This document shows, one piece after another, positions 37,153 to 43,668 of a stretch of 43,668 bases of DNA (positions are counted from its first letter, which is position 1; every line of letters starts with the position of its first letter). This stretch comes from Parvularculaceae bacterium. Lineage in GTDB: Bacteria > Pseudomonadota > Alphaproteobacteria > Caulobacterales > Parvularculaceae. Both the position numbers and the translations under genes were made by a program. Location: contig JAJFFU010000250.1 of NCBI GenBank assembly GCA_021776465.1, forward strand, positions 1 to 43,668. Reading direction: 5' to 3'. A model generated the notes under the pieces. That model worked only from the letters and a program-made list of their open reading frames with translations, made no database searches and was not told the DNA's origin.

Positions 37153-37320
37153 ATGATATACACAGTACGAAGAACCGTAATTCAAGAAGCTCAATTTGAG
37201 GTTCCTAATATTGATAATGAGGCATACCGGGACGGCTTTGCGGATGCTGTAATCGAGGCCGACATCGTTGACTGGCAGACCACCAGCGAGGACATTGAAT
37301 TTGTGGAGGAAGCGGACTAA
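37153..37320 (+). CDS. Small acidic hypothetical protein
   Basis: A 55-residue protein with AGGAGG 7 bases before ATG 37153 and a TAATG overlap with the next gene. MIYTVRRTVIQEAQFEVPN is followed by an acidic tail (TTSEDIEFVEEAD). The spacing and ribosome site make it a convincing gene despite its size. Position after RNA polymerase is that of T7 genes 1.1-1.8, which modulate host functions; no specific match. Confidence 0.65.
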   Translation: MIYTVRRTVIQEAQFEVPNIDNEAYRDGFADAVIEADIVDWQTTSEDIEFVEEAD

Positions 37321-37580
37321 TGCTATACACGGCGGTAGCTAACAGCAATCTCCGTCTTATGTCCGAGACTGCCATGGGTTTAGTGGATTCACTGGCCCAT
37401 GACACGCCTCGGGGTGAGAGGGTGGGAGCTTTCATGTTAATCTTGTATGGGATTATGCGCAGGTACCAACTCAGCGTCCCTGATATGATGCAGATCGTGG
37501 ACAACATGGAAAGGAAGGCCAAGCAGGAAAAGATTCCTGAGTTTGGTGCAACAATTAAATTCATAGAAGGAGAATTATAA
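37320..37580 (+). CDS. Small hypothetical protein
   Basis: An 86-residue helical protein coupled at both ends by TAATG overlaps. Segments LRLMSETAMGLVDSLAHD and VPDMMQIVDNMERKAKQEKIPEFGATIKFIEGEL suggest a small helical bundle. No catalytic or metal motif. It belongs to the short middle operon between RNA polymerase and the ssDNA-binding protein. Confidence 0.6.
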   Translation: MLYTAVANSNLRLMSETAMGLVDSLAHDTPRGERVGAFMLILYGIMRRYQLSVPDMMQIVDNMERKAKQEKIPEFGATIKFIEGEL

Positions 37581-37747
37581 TGAACTGGGACGAATTATGT
37601 CCATACTGTGAAAGCGCTGAGGTAGATTGTAGAAATTCAGAGCAAGGAATTGACCATTATATATGTGAAGACTGCAAGAAGTTTTTTACTATTCACTATA
37701 AATTGAATAAAATTGTTAAGGAGGAAGAATATGAGCAAACGATATGA
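37580..37747 (+). CDS. 55-residue zinc-ribbon protein
   Basis: ATG 37580 in a TAATG overlap, with AGAAGGAG 7 bases upstream. The protein has LCPYCES (C7, C10) and YICEDCKKFF (C29, C32), a CxxC-X18-CxxC zinc ribbon, preceded by nothing and followed by a basic/acidic helix. It ends 17 bases inside the next gene. Phage zinc ribbons of this size often bind RNA polymerase or nucleic acid; this one is of unknown role. Confidence 0.7.
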   Translation: MNWDELCPYCESAEVDCRNSEQGIDHYICEDCKKFFTIHYKLNKIVKEEEYEQTI

Positions 37748-38378
37748 ACAGTACACCACAGACGAGTTTCTGGCTGTGTACCCCTCCCTCGATCAGGGCA
37801 AGCCTAACGAGGCTTTTAACCAGAACTGTTACGAGGTATCGCGTCGTCTCGATCCTACCAGTGAGGAGTACAAGGACATTGTAGACTTCCTGCACTCGTA
37901 TGATGCGGATATGTTTGAGGAGATCACCGGCAAGCCTATGCCTGCCCCTGAGAATCTCAAGCTCCCAATCAAAGACGAGACTGAGAAGGGTGCAGACGAT
38001 ACACGCATCCCAACAGGTAAGGTACTGCTCCGGTTTAAGTGCCCGGACACCATTACCAAACGCAAGACTGGGGAGAAAATCCCAAACCATGTACCTATCT
38101 TTGATACGGCAGGAAACCGTATGCTCAAGCCGGGTATTTGGGGAGGCTCCAAGATCAAGGTAGCTTACCAGATCACACCCTACTCTACGGGGTTTGGTGC
38201 AGGATTGTCTCTCCGCTTGCGGCAGGTACAGGTCATTGATCTGGTTACTAACAGTGACGAGAGCCCCTTTGAGTTCAAGGGCGGCGGTTACGTGCAAGAA
38301 CAGGCGGCTGATCCAGTCCCGGTTGATGCACCCGATGAACCTGTACAGGAGAACAAAGGTGAAGACATCCCATTCTAA
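37731..38378 (+). CDS. ssDNA-binding protein, T7 gp2.5-like
   Basis: A 215-residue protein from ATG 37731 (AAGGAGG 6 bases upstream; the open frame extends back to 37713). The OB-fold core spans about residues 90-180 (GKVLLRFKCPDTI, GNRMLKPGIWGGSKIKVAYQI, GLSLRLRQVQVIDL), as in T7 gp2.5 (232 residues). It ends in an acidic tail, QENKGEDIPF. It coats ssDNA and couples helicase and polymerase. The gene overlaps the zinc-ribbon gene and is followed, in overlap, by endonuclease I, as in T7. The DIPF end equals the tip of bacterial SSB tails. Confidence 0.85.
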   Translation: MSKRYEQYTTDEFLAVYPSLDQGKPNEAFNQNCYEVSRRLDPTSEEYKDIVDFLHSYDADMFEEITGKPMPAPENLKLPIKDETEKGADDTRIPTGKVLLRFKCPDTITKRKTGEKIPNHVPIFDTAGNRMLKPGIWGGSKIKVAYQITPYSTGFGAGLSLRLRQVQVIDLVTNSDESPFEFKGGGYVQEQAADPVPVDAPDEPVQENKGEDIPF

Positions 38379-38781
38379 TTGGCATGGCCTTAGGAATGGG
38401 TATAGATCAGGACTTGAGGAGGCCGTAAGCGCACAGCTGAAAGCCTCTGGAGTCTCCTACTTATATGAGGATGAAGTGATATTTTACAAGAAACCGGAGA
38501 GCATTCATAAGTATACCCCAGACTTTGTGCTAATCCGTGGGGGGAACTCCCGCCCGGTGTACATAGAGACTAAGGGCTACTTCACACCCGCAGACCGGAA
38601 GAAGCATCTCTTTATTCAGAAGGAGCATCCTCAACTAGACCTAAGGTTTGTGTTTGAGAACCCGAACAACAAGATTAGTAAGAAATCAAAGACGACCTAT
38701 GCCATGTGGTGCGACAAGCATGGGTTCAAATATGCAACCAAGTGGGTACCGAAGGAGTGGCTAAATGAAATTAGTTCTTAG
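38359..38781 (+). CDS. Endonuclease I (Holliday junction resolvase), T7 gp3-like
   Basis: A 140-residue protein from GTG 38359 (AGGAG 7 bases upstream; T7 gp3 is 149). The family motifs are NGYRSGLEEAVSAQL with the first catalytic Glu, YTPDFVLI with catalytic Asp, and VYIETKGYF with the catalytic Glu and Lys, then DRKKHLFIQKEHPQLDLRFVF. It cuts branched DNA during replication and packaging and breaks down host DNA with the exonuclease. A longer frame back to 38194 is inside the ssDNA-binding gene and is rejected. Confidence 0.92.
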   Translation: MKTSHSNWHGLRNGYRSGLEEAVSAQLKASGVSYLYEDEVIFYKKPESIHKYTPDFVLIRGGNSRPVYIETKGYFTPADRKKHLFIQKEHPQLDLRFVFENPNNKISKKSKTTYAMWCDKHGFKYATKWVPKEWLNEISS

Positions 38782-38947
38782 TCCCAAGGATAATATCAAT
38801 AAAATTACGCTGGATGAAGTAGAAACCTTCGCGGTGGAGGGCCCAACACTACTGGTGGTGTACAAGGATGGCAGGGCTAGAAATTACCCCTTGATTCACT
38901 TGTGGTACTACCAGTCTGAGGTAACAATTAATAGATCGAGGCCATAA
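38765..38947 (+). CDS. Small hypothetical protein
   Basis: A 60-residue protein starting inside the end of endonuclease I (17-base overlap) and ending in a TAATG overlap. It is beta-rich (ITLDEVETFAVEGPTLLVVYKDGRARNYPLIHLWYYQ), compatible with a small SH3- or PH-like barrel. No known family. Position before the primase-helicase suggests a DNA-metabolism accessory. Confidence 0.6.
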   Translation: MKLVLSPKDNINKITLDEVETFAVEGPTLLVVYKDGRARNYPLIHLWYYQSEVTINRSRP

Positions 38948-39114
38948 TGAGCTCTAAAGTAGATATAAGAGACGTCTATCTCCTATCAGCCCTTGCGGCC
39001 AGCGCGGAGTCGAAGGCCAAGTATTTTAATGAGGAAGCCCGGAGGTTGAAAAAAGAATATGACAAACAACAGCTCGAATTTAATACGACACGAACAGTGC
39101 CCACAGTGCGCTAA
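38947..39114 (+). CDS. Small helical protein overlapping the primase start
   Basis: A 55-residue protein from ATG 38947 (TAATG overlap; no strong ribosome site besides coupling). It is one helix (LLSALAASAESKAKYFNEEARRLKKEYDKQQLEF) likely to form a coiled coil. Its last 56 bases overlap the primase-helicase gene, in another frame. Real translation is likely from the start/stop overlap but the lack of a ribosome site lowers confidence. Confidence 0.5.
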   Translation: MSSKVDIRDVYLLSALAASAESKAKYFNEEARRLKKEYDKQQLEFNTTRTVPTVR

Positions 39115-40714
39115 GGAGGGACGAGATAATGATAAGGACAATCTTGGAGTATACGACGATAATCACGTCCACTGTTTCGGTTGTGGTTTCCACGCTAACA
39201 ATTATGGAGAAGATGCAGTACGACCTATCACTTCTAATGGGTCTGGGGATGTTAGTAGTGGGACACATGCTAGCGTGGCTGGTTCTGGATTGGTAGTAGG
39301 TAAGTATCAAAATATTTTATCGCGAAAAATTTTGGAAGATTCCTGTAAACACTTTTCATATACTGTTGGGGAGTACCGGGGCCGACCCTGTATGGTGGCA
39401 CCCTTTTTCGTAAATAATAAACTAGTGGCACAAAAGCTGCGGTTTCAGGATAAGACCTTCGTGATCCTTGGGGAGGGGCGTAAGGAGCTGGGACTGTGGG
39501 GCAAGCATCTCTGGACTACAGGGAAGAAGATAGTAATTACCGAGGGAGAACTCGACTGTCTCTCTGTAGCACAAGTCCAGTCTTGCAAATGGCCCACAGT
39601 CTCACTACCTAATGGTGCTCCGTCAGCTCGCAAAGTCCTTGAGCGGGAGATGGAGTGGCTCGACACGAACTTTGAAGAAATTATCTTGTTCTTTGACAAC
39701 GACGAGCCGGGACAGAAGGCAGCAACGGACTGTGCCCAGTTGTTCTCTCCGGGGAAGGCAAAGATCGCTCGCATGTCGCAGTACAAGGACGCTAACGAGG
39801 CTTTGATGGCTGGGCAGGGTGCTGACATCATCAATGCTATCTGGAAGGCGACACCATACCGACCGGACGGCATCATCAACGCTGAGGACACTTGGGAGCT
39901 AGTCAAAACCCCATACCACCACGACGCATTGTATCCTTGGCAAGGGGTCAATGATATCACGTCTGGTGCGCGCCTCGGTGAGATCGTGACGCTGTGTGCT
40001 GGCTCTGGGATTGGAAAGTCCCAGATTTGTAGGGAGATATCATATCATTGGATGAATGAAGGGAAAAAGATCGGGTACATAGCCCTTGAGGAGTCCGTGA
40101 AGCGTACGGCCTACGGGTTTATGAGTCTCGCTGCCAGTAGGCCCCTCCATTTAGAAGAAAACATAGTGGAGGAGGAACTGAATGTCTATTGGACGAATAC
40201 TTGTGGGAGTGGCAATCTCTTTCTGTACGATCATTGGGGCAGCCTTGATGGAAGTTCGCTGGGGAATAAGATCAGGTATCTTGCCCGTGGCTGTGGTGTG
40301 CAATGGTTTGTTCTGGATCATGTATCTATTCTGGTCTCCGGGATCGGGGACGGGGATGAGAGGCGCATGATCGACAACCTTATGACTAATCTCAGGTCCT
40401 TAGTGGAGGAATTGAATGTCGGAATGTTATTGGTGTCCCATCTTAAACGGCCTGAGGGAAGGACTCATGAGGAAGGGGGGCGTACCACTTTGGGACAGCT
40501 CCGTGGGTCAGCGGCTATTGGACAGTTGTCTGACATTGTTATCGGTGTCGAAAGAGATCAGCAAGACGACTCCGCTAAGGATGTGTCAACCGTGCGCGTC
40601 CTCAAGAACAGATTTAGCGGAGATACTGGGGTTGCTTGCGATCTCCGATACTCACACGAAACAGGACGCATGACTGAGGAGGTTTCAGTCTTTGAACGGG
40701 GGGAGGAAGTATGA
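39059..40714 (+). CDS. DNA primase-helicase, T7 gp4-like
   Basis: A 551-residue protein (T7 gp4A is 566). The zinc-binding primase domain has CPQC (C14, C17) and CFGC (C39, C42); the TOPRIM part has IVITEGELDCLSV and ILFFDNDEPGQKAA. The DnaB-like helicase has Walker A CAGSGIGKSQI near residue 316, IALEESVKRTAYGF, FVLDHVSILVSG (Walker B) and MLLVSHLKRP with the arginine loop further on. It makes primers and unwinds the fork ahead of the polymerase. The stop overlaps the polymerase start by 4 bases (ATGA). Confidence 0.96.
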   Translation: MTNNSSNLIRHEQCPQCAKEGRDNDKDNLGVYDDNHVHCFGCGFHANNYGEDAVRPITSNGSGDVSSGTHASVAGSGLVVGKYQNILSRKILEDSCKHFSYTVGEYRGRPCMVAPFFVNNKLVAQKLRFQDKTFVILGEGRKELGLWGKHLWTTGKKIVITEGELDCLSVAQVQSCKWPTVSLPNGAPSARKVLEREMEWLDTNFEEIILFFDNDEPGQKAATDCAQLFSPGKAKIARMSQYKDANEALMAGQGADIINAIWKATPYRPDGIINAEDTWELVKTPYHHDALYPWQGVNDITSGARLGEIVTLCAGSGIGKSQICREISYHWMNEGKKIGYIALEESVKRTAYGFMSLAASRPLHLEENIVEEELNVYWTNTCGSGNLFLYDHWGSLDGSSLGNKIRYLARGCGVQWFVLDHVSILVSGIGDGDERRMIDNLMTNLRSLVEELNVGMLLVSHLKRPEGRTHEEGGRTTLGQLRGSAAIGQLSDIVIGVERDQQDDSAKDVSTVRVLKNRFSGDTGVACDLRYSHETGRMTEEVSVFERGEEV

Positions 40715-42456
40715 GCTACGCAGTATTTGACATCGAGGCCGATGGGTTCCTTGAGGATGTTACCAAGGCTCACTGTATCTGCATCGAGGACTCCAACGGT
40801 CAAGCCTTTGGTAGCGGTCCGGGACATGTGGAGCAGGAGCTGGAGAACCTAGATAGGTACGACACCATCGTTGGTCACAATATCATGGGCTATGATATCC
40901 CAGTGCTTAAGAAGCTCTACGGCTGGACCCCTAAAGCTAAGGTCTTCGACACCCTCCTTGCGTCCAGACTCATCTATACAGACGACAAGTACAGCAAGAA
41001 GCATTCTCTGGAGGCGTGGGGTCTGCGACTAGGGCTGCCCAAGGGGGATAGTCCTGAGGACTTCTCTACGTTCACCCCAAAGATGATGGAGTACTGTGCC
41101 CGTGACGTGGAGCTCAACAAACTATTATATGAAAAGATACTAGGGGAGAACTACAGCCAGCAGGCGCTGGACTTGGAGCACGACTTCGCTAGGATCATAC
41201 GGAGGCAAGAAGAATATGGGTTTGGATTCGACGTGGGAAAAGCATCAGCTCTATATGTATCCCTTCTACGACGCCGTGAAGAAATTTCTGGACAGCTTAT
41301 TGCTGATTTCGGAGGGTGGTATAAGCCCGAAGGAGTATTCACGCCTAAGCGATCTGATAAGACGAAGGGCTATGGGAAAGGCAGTGTTTTCACAAGAATT
41401 AAATGGGTACAATTTAACCCTAACAGTCGAGACCATATTGCCTACATCCTCAAGCGAAAGTTCGGGTGGAAGCCAAGAAAAATGACCGAGGGTGGCAAGC
41501 CTAAGATTGACGAGTCTGTCCTCGCCAGCTTGAATATCCAAGAGGCAAAACCCTTGCAGGAATTCCTGCTCTTGGCTAAACGGATTTCAATGCTGGCGGA
41601 GGGCAACAATGCTTGGCTGAAACTTGAAAAGGACGGAAGGATATATGGTAAAGTTATCACAAACGGCGCTGTTACTGGTCGTTGTACTCACAGTCGCCCT
41701 AACGTGGCTCAAGTACCGGCGGTTCGCTCCCCGTATGGACCTGAGTGTCGAGAGTTGTTTTGTGTACGGGATGCTAATAAGTGGCTCGTTGGCATTGATG
41801 CTAGTGGCCTCGAACTTAGGGCTCTCGCTGGGTATCTATCTAGATACGATGATGGAGAGTACATACGAATAGTCACCGAGGGTAAGAAGGAGGAGGGCAC
41901 TGGGATACACCAACTCAATGCCCTTGCCCTAGGGACTGACCCAGAGATTGCTAAGACATGGATTTATGCCTTCATCTACGGGGCACAGGACACCAAGCTC
42001 GGCAACATCATGGGCAAGGGTAAGCCAGCCGGGGCAGAGTCTAGAGCACGTATGGTCAGCCAGTATCCAGCGCTTGGTAGGCTGGTGGGTGATGTTCACA
42101 AGTCCATTGACAAGAGGGGCTACCTGATGGGGCTGGATGGCAGGAAGCTATTTATCCGGTCAAAGCACTCAGCTATTAACACGTTGTTGCAGAGTGCCGG
42201 TGCCTTGATTATGAAGAAAGGCCTCGTTATTTTCGACCACCTTCTCAGGGAGCAGCGTAAGTATATTCCCGGAAAGGACTATGAGTTCGTCGCCAACGTC
42301 CATGATGAGTGGCAGGTAGAGTGCTTAGAGTACGCGTCTAAGGCACTTGGTCAGACTGGTGTGGATGCTCTACAATATGCTGGTCAGGAGTTTAATTTTC
42401 CCTGCCCTATTACCGGAGAATACAAAATTGGAAAAAACTGGGAAGAGACCCACTAA
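40711..42456 (+). CDS. DNA polymerase, family A, T7 gp5-like
   Basis: A 581-residue polymerase (T7 gp5 is 704). The exonuclease domain starts at AVFDIEADGF (catalytic Asp/Glu) with HNIMGYDIPVL and YCARDVELN. Polymerase motif A is LVGIDASGLELRALAG near residue 360, motif B AKTWIYAFIYGAQDTKLG near 413 and motif C NVHDEWQVEC near 529. It replicates the phage genome; T7 uses thioredoxin through an insert in the thumb, and this enzyme is about 120 residues shorter, so that insert may be missing. It overlaps primase-helicase and the HNH-exonuclease gene. Confidence 0.96.
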   Translation: MSYAVFDIEADGFLEDVTKAHCICIEDSNGQAFGSGPGHVEQELENLDRYDTIVGHNIMGYDIPVLKKLYGWTPKAKVFDTLLASRLIYTDDKYSKKHSLEAWGLRLGLPKGDSPEDFSTFTPKMMEYCARDVELNKLLYEKILGENYSQQALDLEHDFARIIRRQEEYGFGFDVGKASALYVSLLRRREEISGQLIADFGGWYKPEGVFTPKRSDKTKGYGKGSVFTRIKWVQFNPNSRDHIAYILKRKFGWKPRKMTEGGKPKIDESVLASLNIQEAKPLQEFLLLAKRISMLAEGNNAWLKLEKDGRIYGKVITNGAVTGRCTHSRPNVAQVPAVRSPYGPECRELFCVRDANKWLVGIDASGLELRALAGYLSRYDDGEYIRIVTEGKKEEGTGIHQLNALALGTDPEIAKTWIYAFIYGAQDTKLGNIMGKGKPAGAESRARMVSQYPALGRLVGDVHKSIDKRGYLMGLDGRKLFIRSKHSAINTLLQSAGALIMKKGLVIFDHLLREQRKYIPGKDYEFVANVHDEWQVECLEYASKALGQTGVDALQYAGQEFNFPCPITGEYKIGKNWEETH

Positions 42457-43447
42457 GGCGGTAAAGGATTTACAGAGGAGGTACGAGCGTAGGGACCAGA
42501 TGATTACCATGCGGGGACGCAGGTGTGAGCATTGCAAGGTCCGGTATCCTAACTGGATGTACGATTTCCATCATGTGGACCCAGCTCTTAAGACTATGGA
42601 GTTGGGACTGGGGAGCCTCGGCAGACGCTGGGAAGTTATCCTCGAAGAATTTAAAAAGTGTGTAGTCCTGTGCCCTAACTGTCACAGGAAGGCCCACGCT
42701 CAAATGAAGGGTTGGATTATGAGAGAAATGCTAATCGACGGGGACGTCCTTATCTATAAGGCGTGCCACGCAGTACAGCAGGAGACAGACTGGGGCGACG
42801 GGGTTGTTACACCCTCGACCAACCTAGGCGAGCTCTACTACCAGATAGACGAGATGATTAAGAGTTACCCCTACGACCATGTGGGGCTGATTGCTCTGTC
42901 TGGGAAGGACAACTTTAGGAAGAAGGTCCTACCTACCTACAAGGCGAATCGGAAGGATAACAACAAGCCCTTAGGGTTCCGCTCAGCTATCGAGTACATC
43001 AAGAAGAACTACCCCTGTAAGAGCTTCGAGAGCTTAGAGGCAGACGACGTTCTTGGGATCGTGGCGACCATGGGGCACATCAAGGACCCGGTTATCGTGA
43101 CAATCGACAAGGACCTGAGCCAGATACCGGTGCCAGTGTACAACATCGACAAGAAGACGGAGACCCAGCTGACACCTGAGGAGGGCTACCATTTCTTTAT
43201 TAAGCAGGTGTTAACAGGGGACCCTGTAGATCACTATAAGGGGTGCCCCGGAGTAGGAGATAAGACGGCTGATAAGATACTGACTGCTGTGGAGCCAGCT
43301 GACTACTGGGACACTGTGGTCAAGACCTATGAGTCAAAGAAACTTACAGAGGAAGATGCTTTACAGCAGGCTCGGGTAGCTTACATTCTACAGAGCAAGG
43401 ACTTTAACTATGAGACAGAGGAGATTACACTTTGGACTCCATGCTAG
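42428..43447 (+). CDS. HNH endonuclease fused in frame to T7 gp6-like 5' exonuclease
   Basis: One open frame without a stop joins two domains. From TTG 42428 (GGAG 9 bases upstream; ATG 42500 is a shorter option) comes an HNH domain: a basic KAVKDLQRRYERRDQ helix, RCEHC, YDFHHVDP with the HH pair, and VVLCPNCHRKAHAQ. At MREMLIDGDVLIYKA (residue about 98) the exonuclease begins: FEKSLEADDV-type acids (ESLEADDVLG, TIDKDLSQI) and the helix-hairpin-helix GCPGVGDKTADKIL. T7 keeps HNH gene 5.3 and gene 6 apart. ATG 42719 has AAGGG 7 bases upstream, so free exonuclease (242 residues) is probably also made. The exonuclease removes primers and host DNA. Confidence 0.8.
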   Translation: MEKTGKRPTKAVKDLQRRYERRDQMITMRGRRCEHCKVRYPNWMYDFHHVDPALKTMELGLGSLGRRWEVILEEFKKCVVLCPNCHRKAHAQMKGWIMREMLIDGDVLIYKACHAVQQETDWGDGVVTPSTNLGELYYQIDEMIKSYPYDHVGLIALSGKDNFRKKVLPTYKANRKDNNKPLGFRSAIEYIKKNYPCKSFESLEADDVLGIVATMGHIKDPVIVTIDKDLSQIPVPVYNIDKKTETQLTPEEGYHFFIKQVLTGDPVDHYKGCPGVGDKTADKILTAVEPADYWDTVVKTYESKKLTEEDALQQARVAYILQSKDFNYETEEITLWTPC

Positions 43448-43665
43448 AAAACATCAGGCTCCTGTCCCATGTCACGCCGGGTCACTACTCCAAGTGGGAG
43501 TTGGACCCTGTGTCCTTTATCATGCTCAATGACATTCCATTTGCAGAGGGTAATGTCATAAAGTATGTTATGAGACACAGGGACAAGGACGGAGTGAAGG
43601 ATATAGACAAAGCAATTAGGTATTTACAAATGATAAAGGAGAAGCACTATGGCAAAGCGGAGTAA
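43432..43665 (+). CDS. DUF3310-type protein (phage SaV-like), complete copy
   Basis: A 77-residue protein with TTG start 43432 (GAGGAG 7 bases upstream); ATG 43441 would remove three residues. HVTPGHYSKWELDPVSFIMLNDIPFAEGNVIKYVMRHRDKDGVKDIDKAIRYLQMIKEK follows the DUF3310 pattern (HY, P-x-F/D, GNVIKY, R-x-x-K-x-G, DL/ID-KA-x-x-YL). The family is widespread in phages, sometimes labelled nucleotide kinase-like, with no proven role. It overlaps the exonuclease gene upstream and the MazG-like gene downstream across the contig joint. Confidence 0.85.
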   Translation: MDSMLENIRLLSHVTPGHYSKWELDPVSFIMLNDIPFAEGNVIKYVMRHRDKDGVKDIDKAIRYLQMIKEKHYGKAE

Positions 43666-43668
43666 ATT
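43528..43668. repeat. Terminal direct repeat, right copy (contig overlap)
   Basis: Identical over 141 bases to 1-141. Removing one copy closes the genome into a 43527-base circle with the DUF3310-type and MazG-like genes intact across the joint, which supports a complete genome. Confidence 0.95.

Noticed and set aside
38194-38358. Longer endonuclease I start at 38194
   Set aside because: The extension lies within the ssDNA-binding gene and has no family similarity; GTG 38359 has AGGAG at 7 bases.
39081-39098. TAATACGAC followed by ACGAA, like the first half of the T7 promoter
   Set aside because: Only the first nine bases match; the rest of the consensus is absent, it lies inside two coding frames, and no similar copy appears in gaps.

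Overview
This window is the complete genome of a T7-like podophage (Autographiviridae type), given as a linearised circle. Bases 1-141 are repeated exactly at 43528-43668, so the unique length is 43527 bases and the contig start is arbitrary; it falls inside a DUF3310-type gene. The T7 plan is clear from the proteins: a single-subunit RNA polymerase, a gp2.5-like ssDNA-binding protein, endonuclease I, primase-helicase, family A DNA polymerase, 5' exonuclease, a collar-type portal, scaffold, capsid, two tail tubular proteins, internal core proteins, a gp17-type fibre, and a two-subunit terminase. There is no integrase or lysogeny repressor. The host is probably a Gram-negative bacterium (lipobox protein, T7-type ejection proteins, Shine-Dalgarno starts, sigma70-like early promoters). 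I cannot name the host; the phage-borne polysaccharide lyase suggests a capsulated or polysaccharide-producing one.

Layout in biological order. (1) 23.5-24.1 kb is the late/early junction: sigma70-like promoters, a GC-rich repeat, three 11-bp tandem repeats and the only minus-strand gene. It is the likely place of the physical genome ends. (2) 24.1-34.6 kb is the early region: many small unknown genes, several tiny membrane or zinc-binding peptides, one large Cys-rich protein and a zinc aminopeptidase-like protein. It also holds three unusual noncoding blocks (about 31.0-31.85, 32.92-33.0 and 33.66-34.02 kb) with hairpins, competing stems, a degenerate CCA-encoding tRNA-like element and a stretch resembling 16S rRNA. 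(3) 34.6-37.1 kb: a terminator-containing leader and the RNA polymerase. (4) 37.15-43.67 and 0-0.5 kb: DNA metabolism, including an HNH domain fused in frame to the exonuclease, then DUF3310 and MazG-like genes. (5) 0.55-23.5 kb: virion morphogenesis and packaging, with a Rho-independent terminator shortly after the capsid gene (compare T7 T-phi), and a small holin/lipoprotein/acetyltransferase group around the terminase.

Host RNA polymerase would read the early region from the sigma70-like promoters, the phage polymerase would then take over for replication and structural genes, and genes are packed with start/stop overlaps that imply translational coupling. I could not identify the phage-polymerase promoters by eye.

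The most interesting items are: a polysaccharide lyase reading frame with no start codon of its own, joined in the -1 frame to a structural protein across a possible slippery site; the early-region RNA elements that resemble parts of tRNA and rRNA; a leader with three mutually exclusive pairing segments at 31701-31828; the HNH-exonuclease fusion; and the early zinc peptidase. Family assignments rest on motif recognition without a database search.
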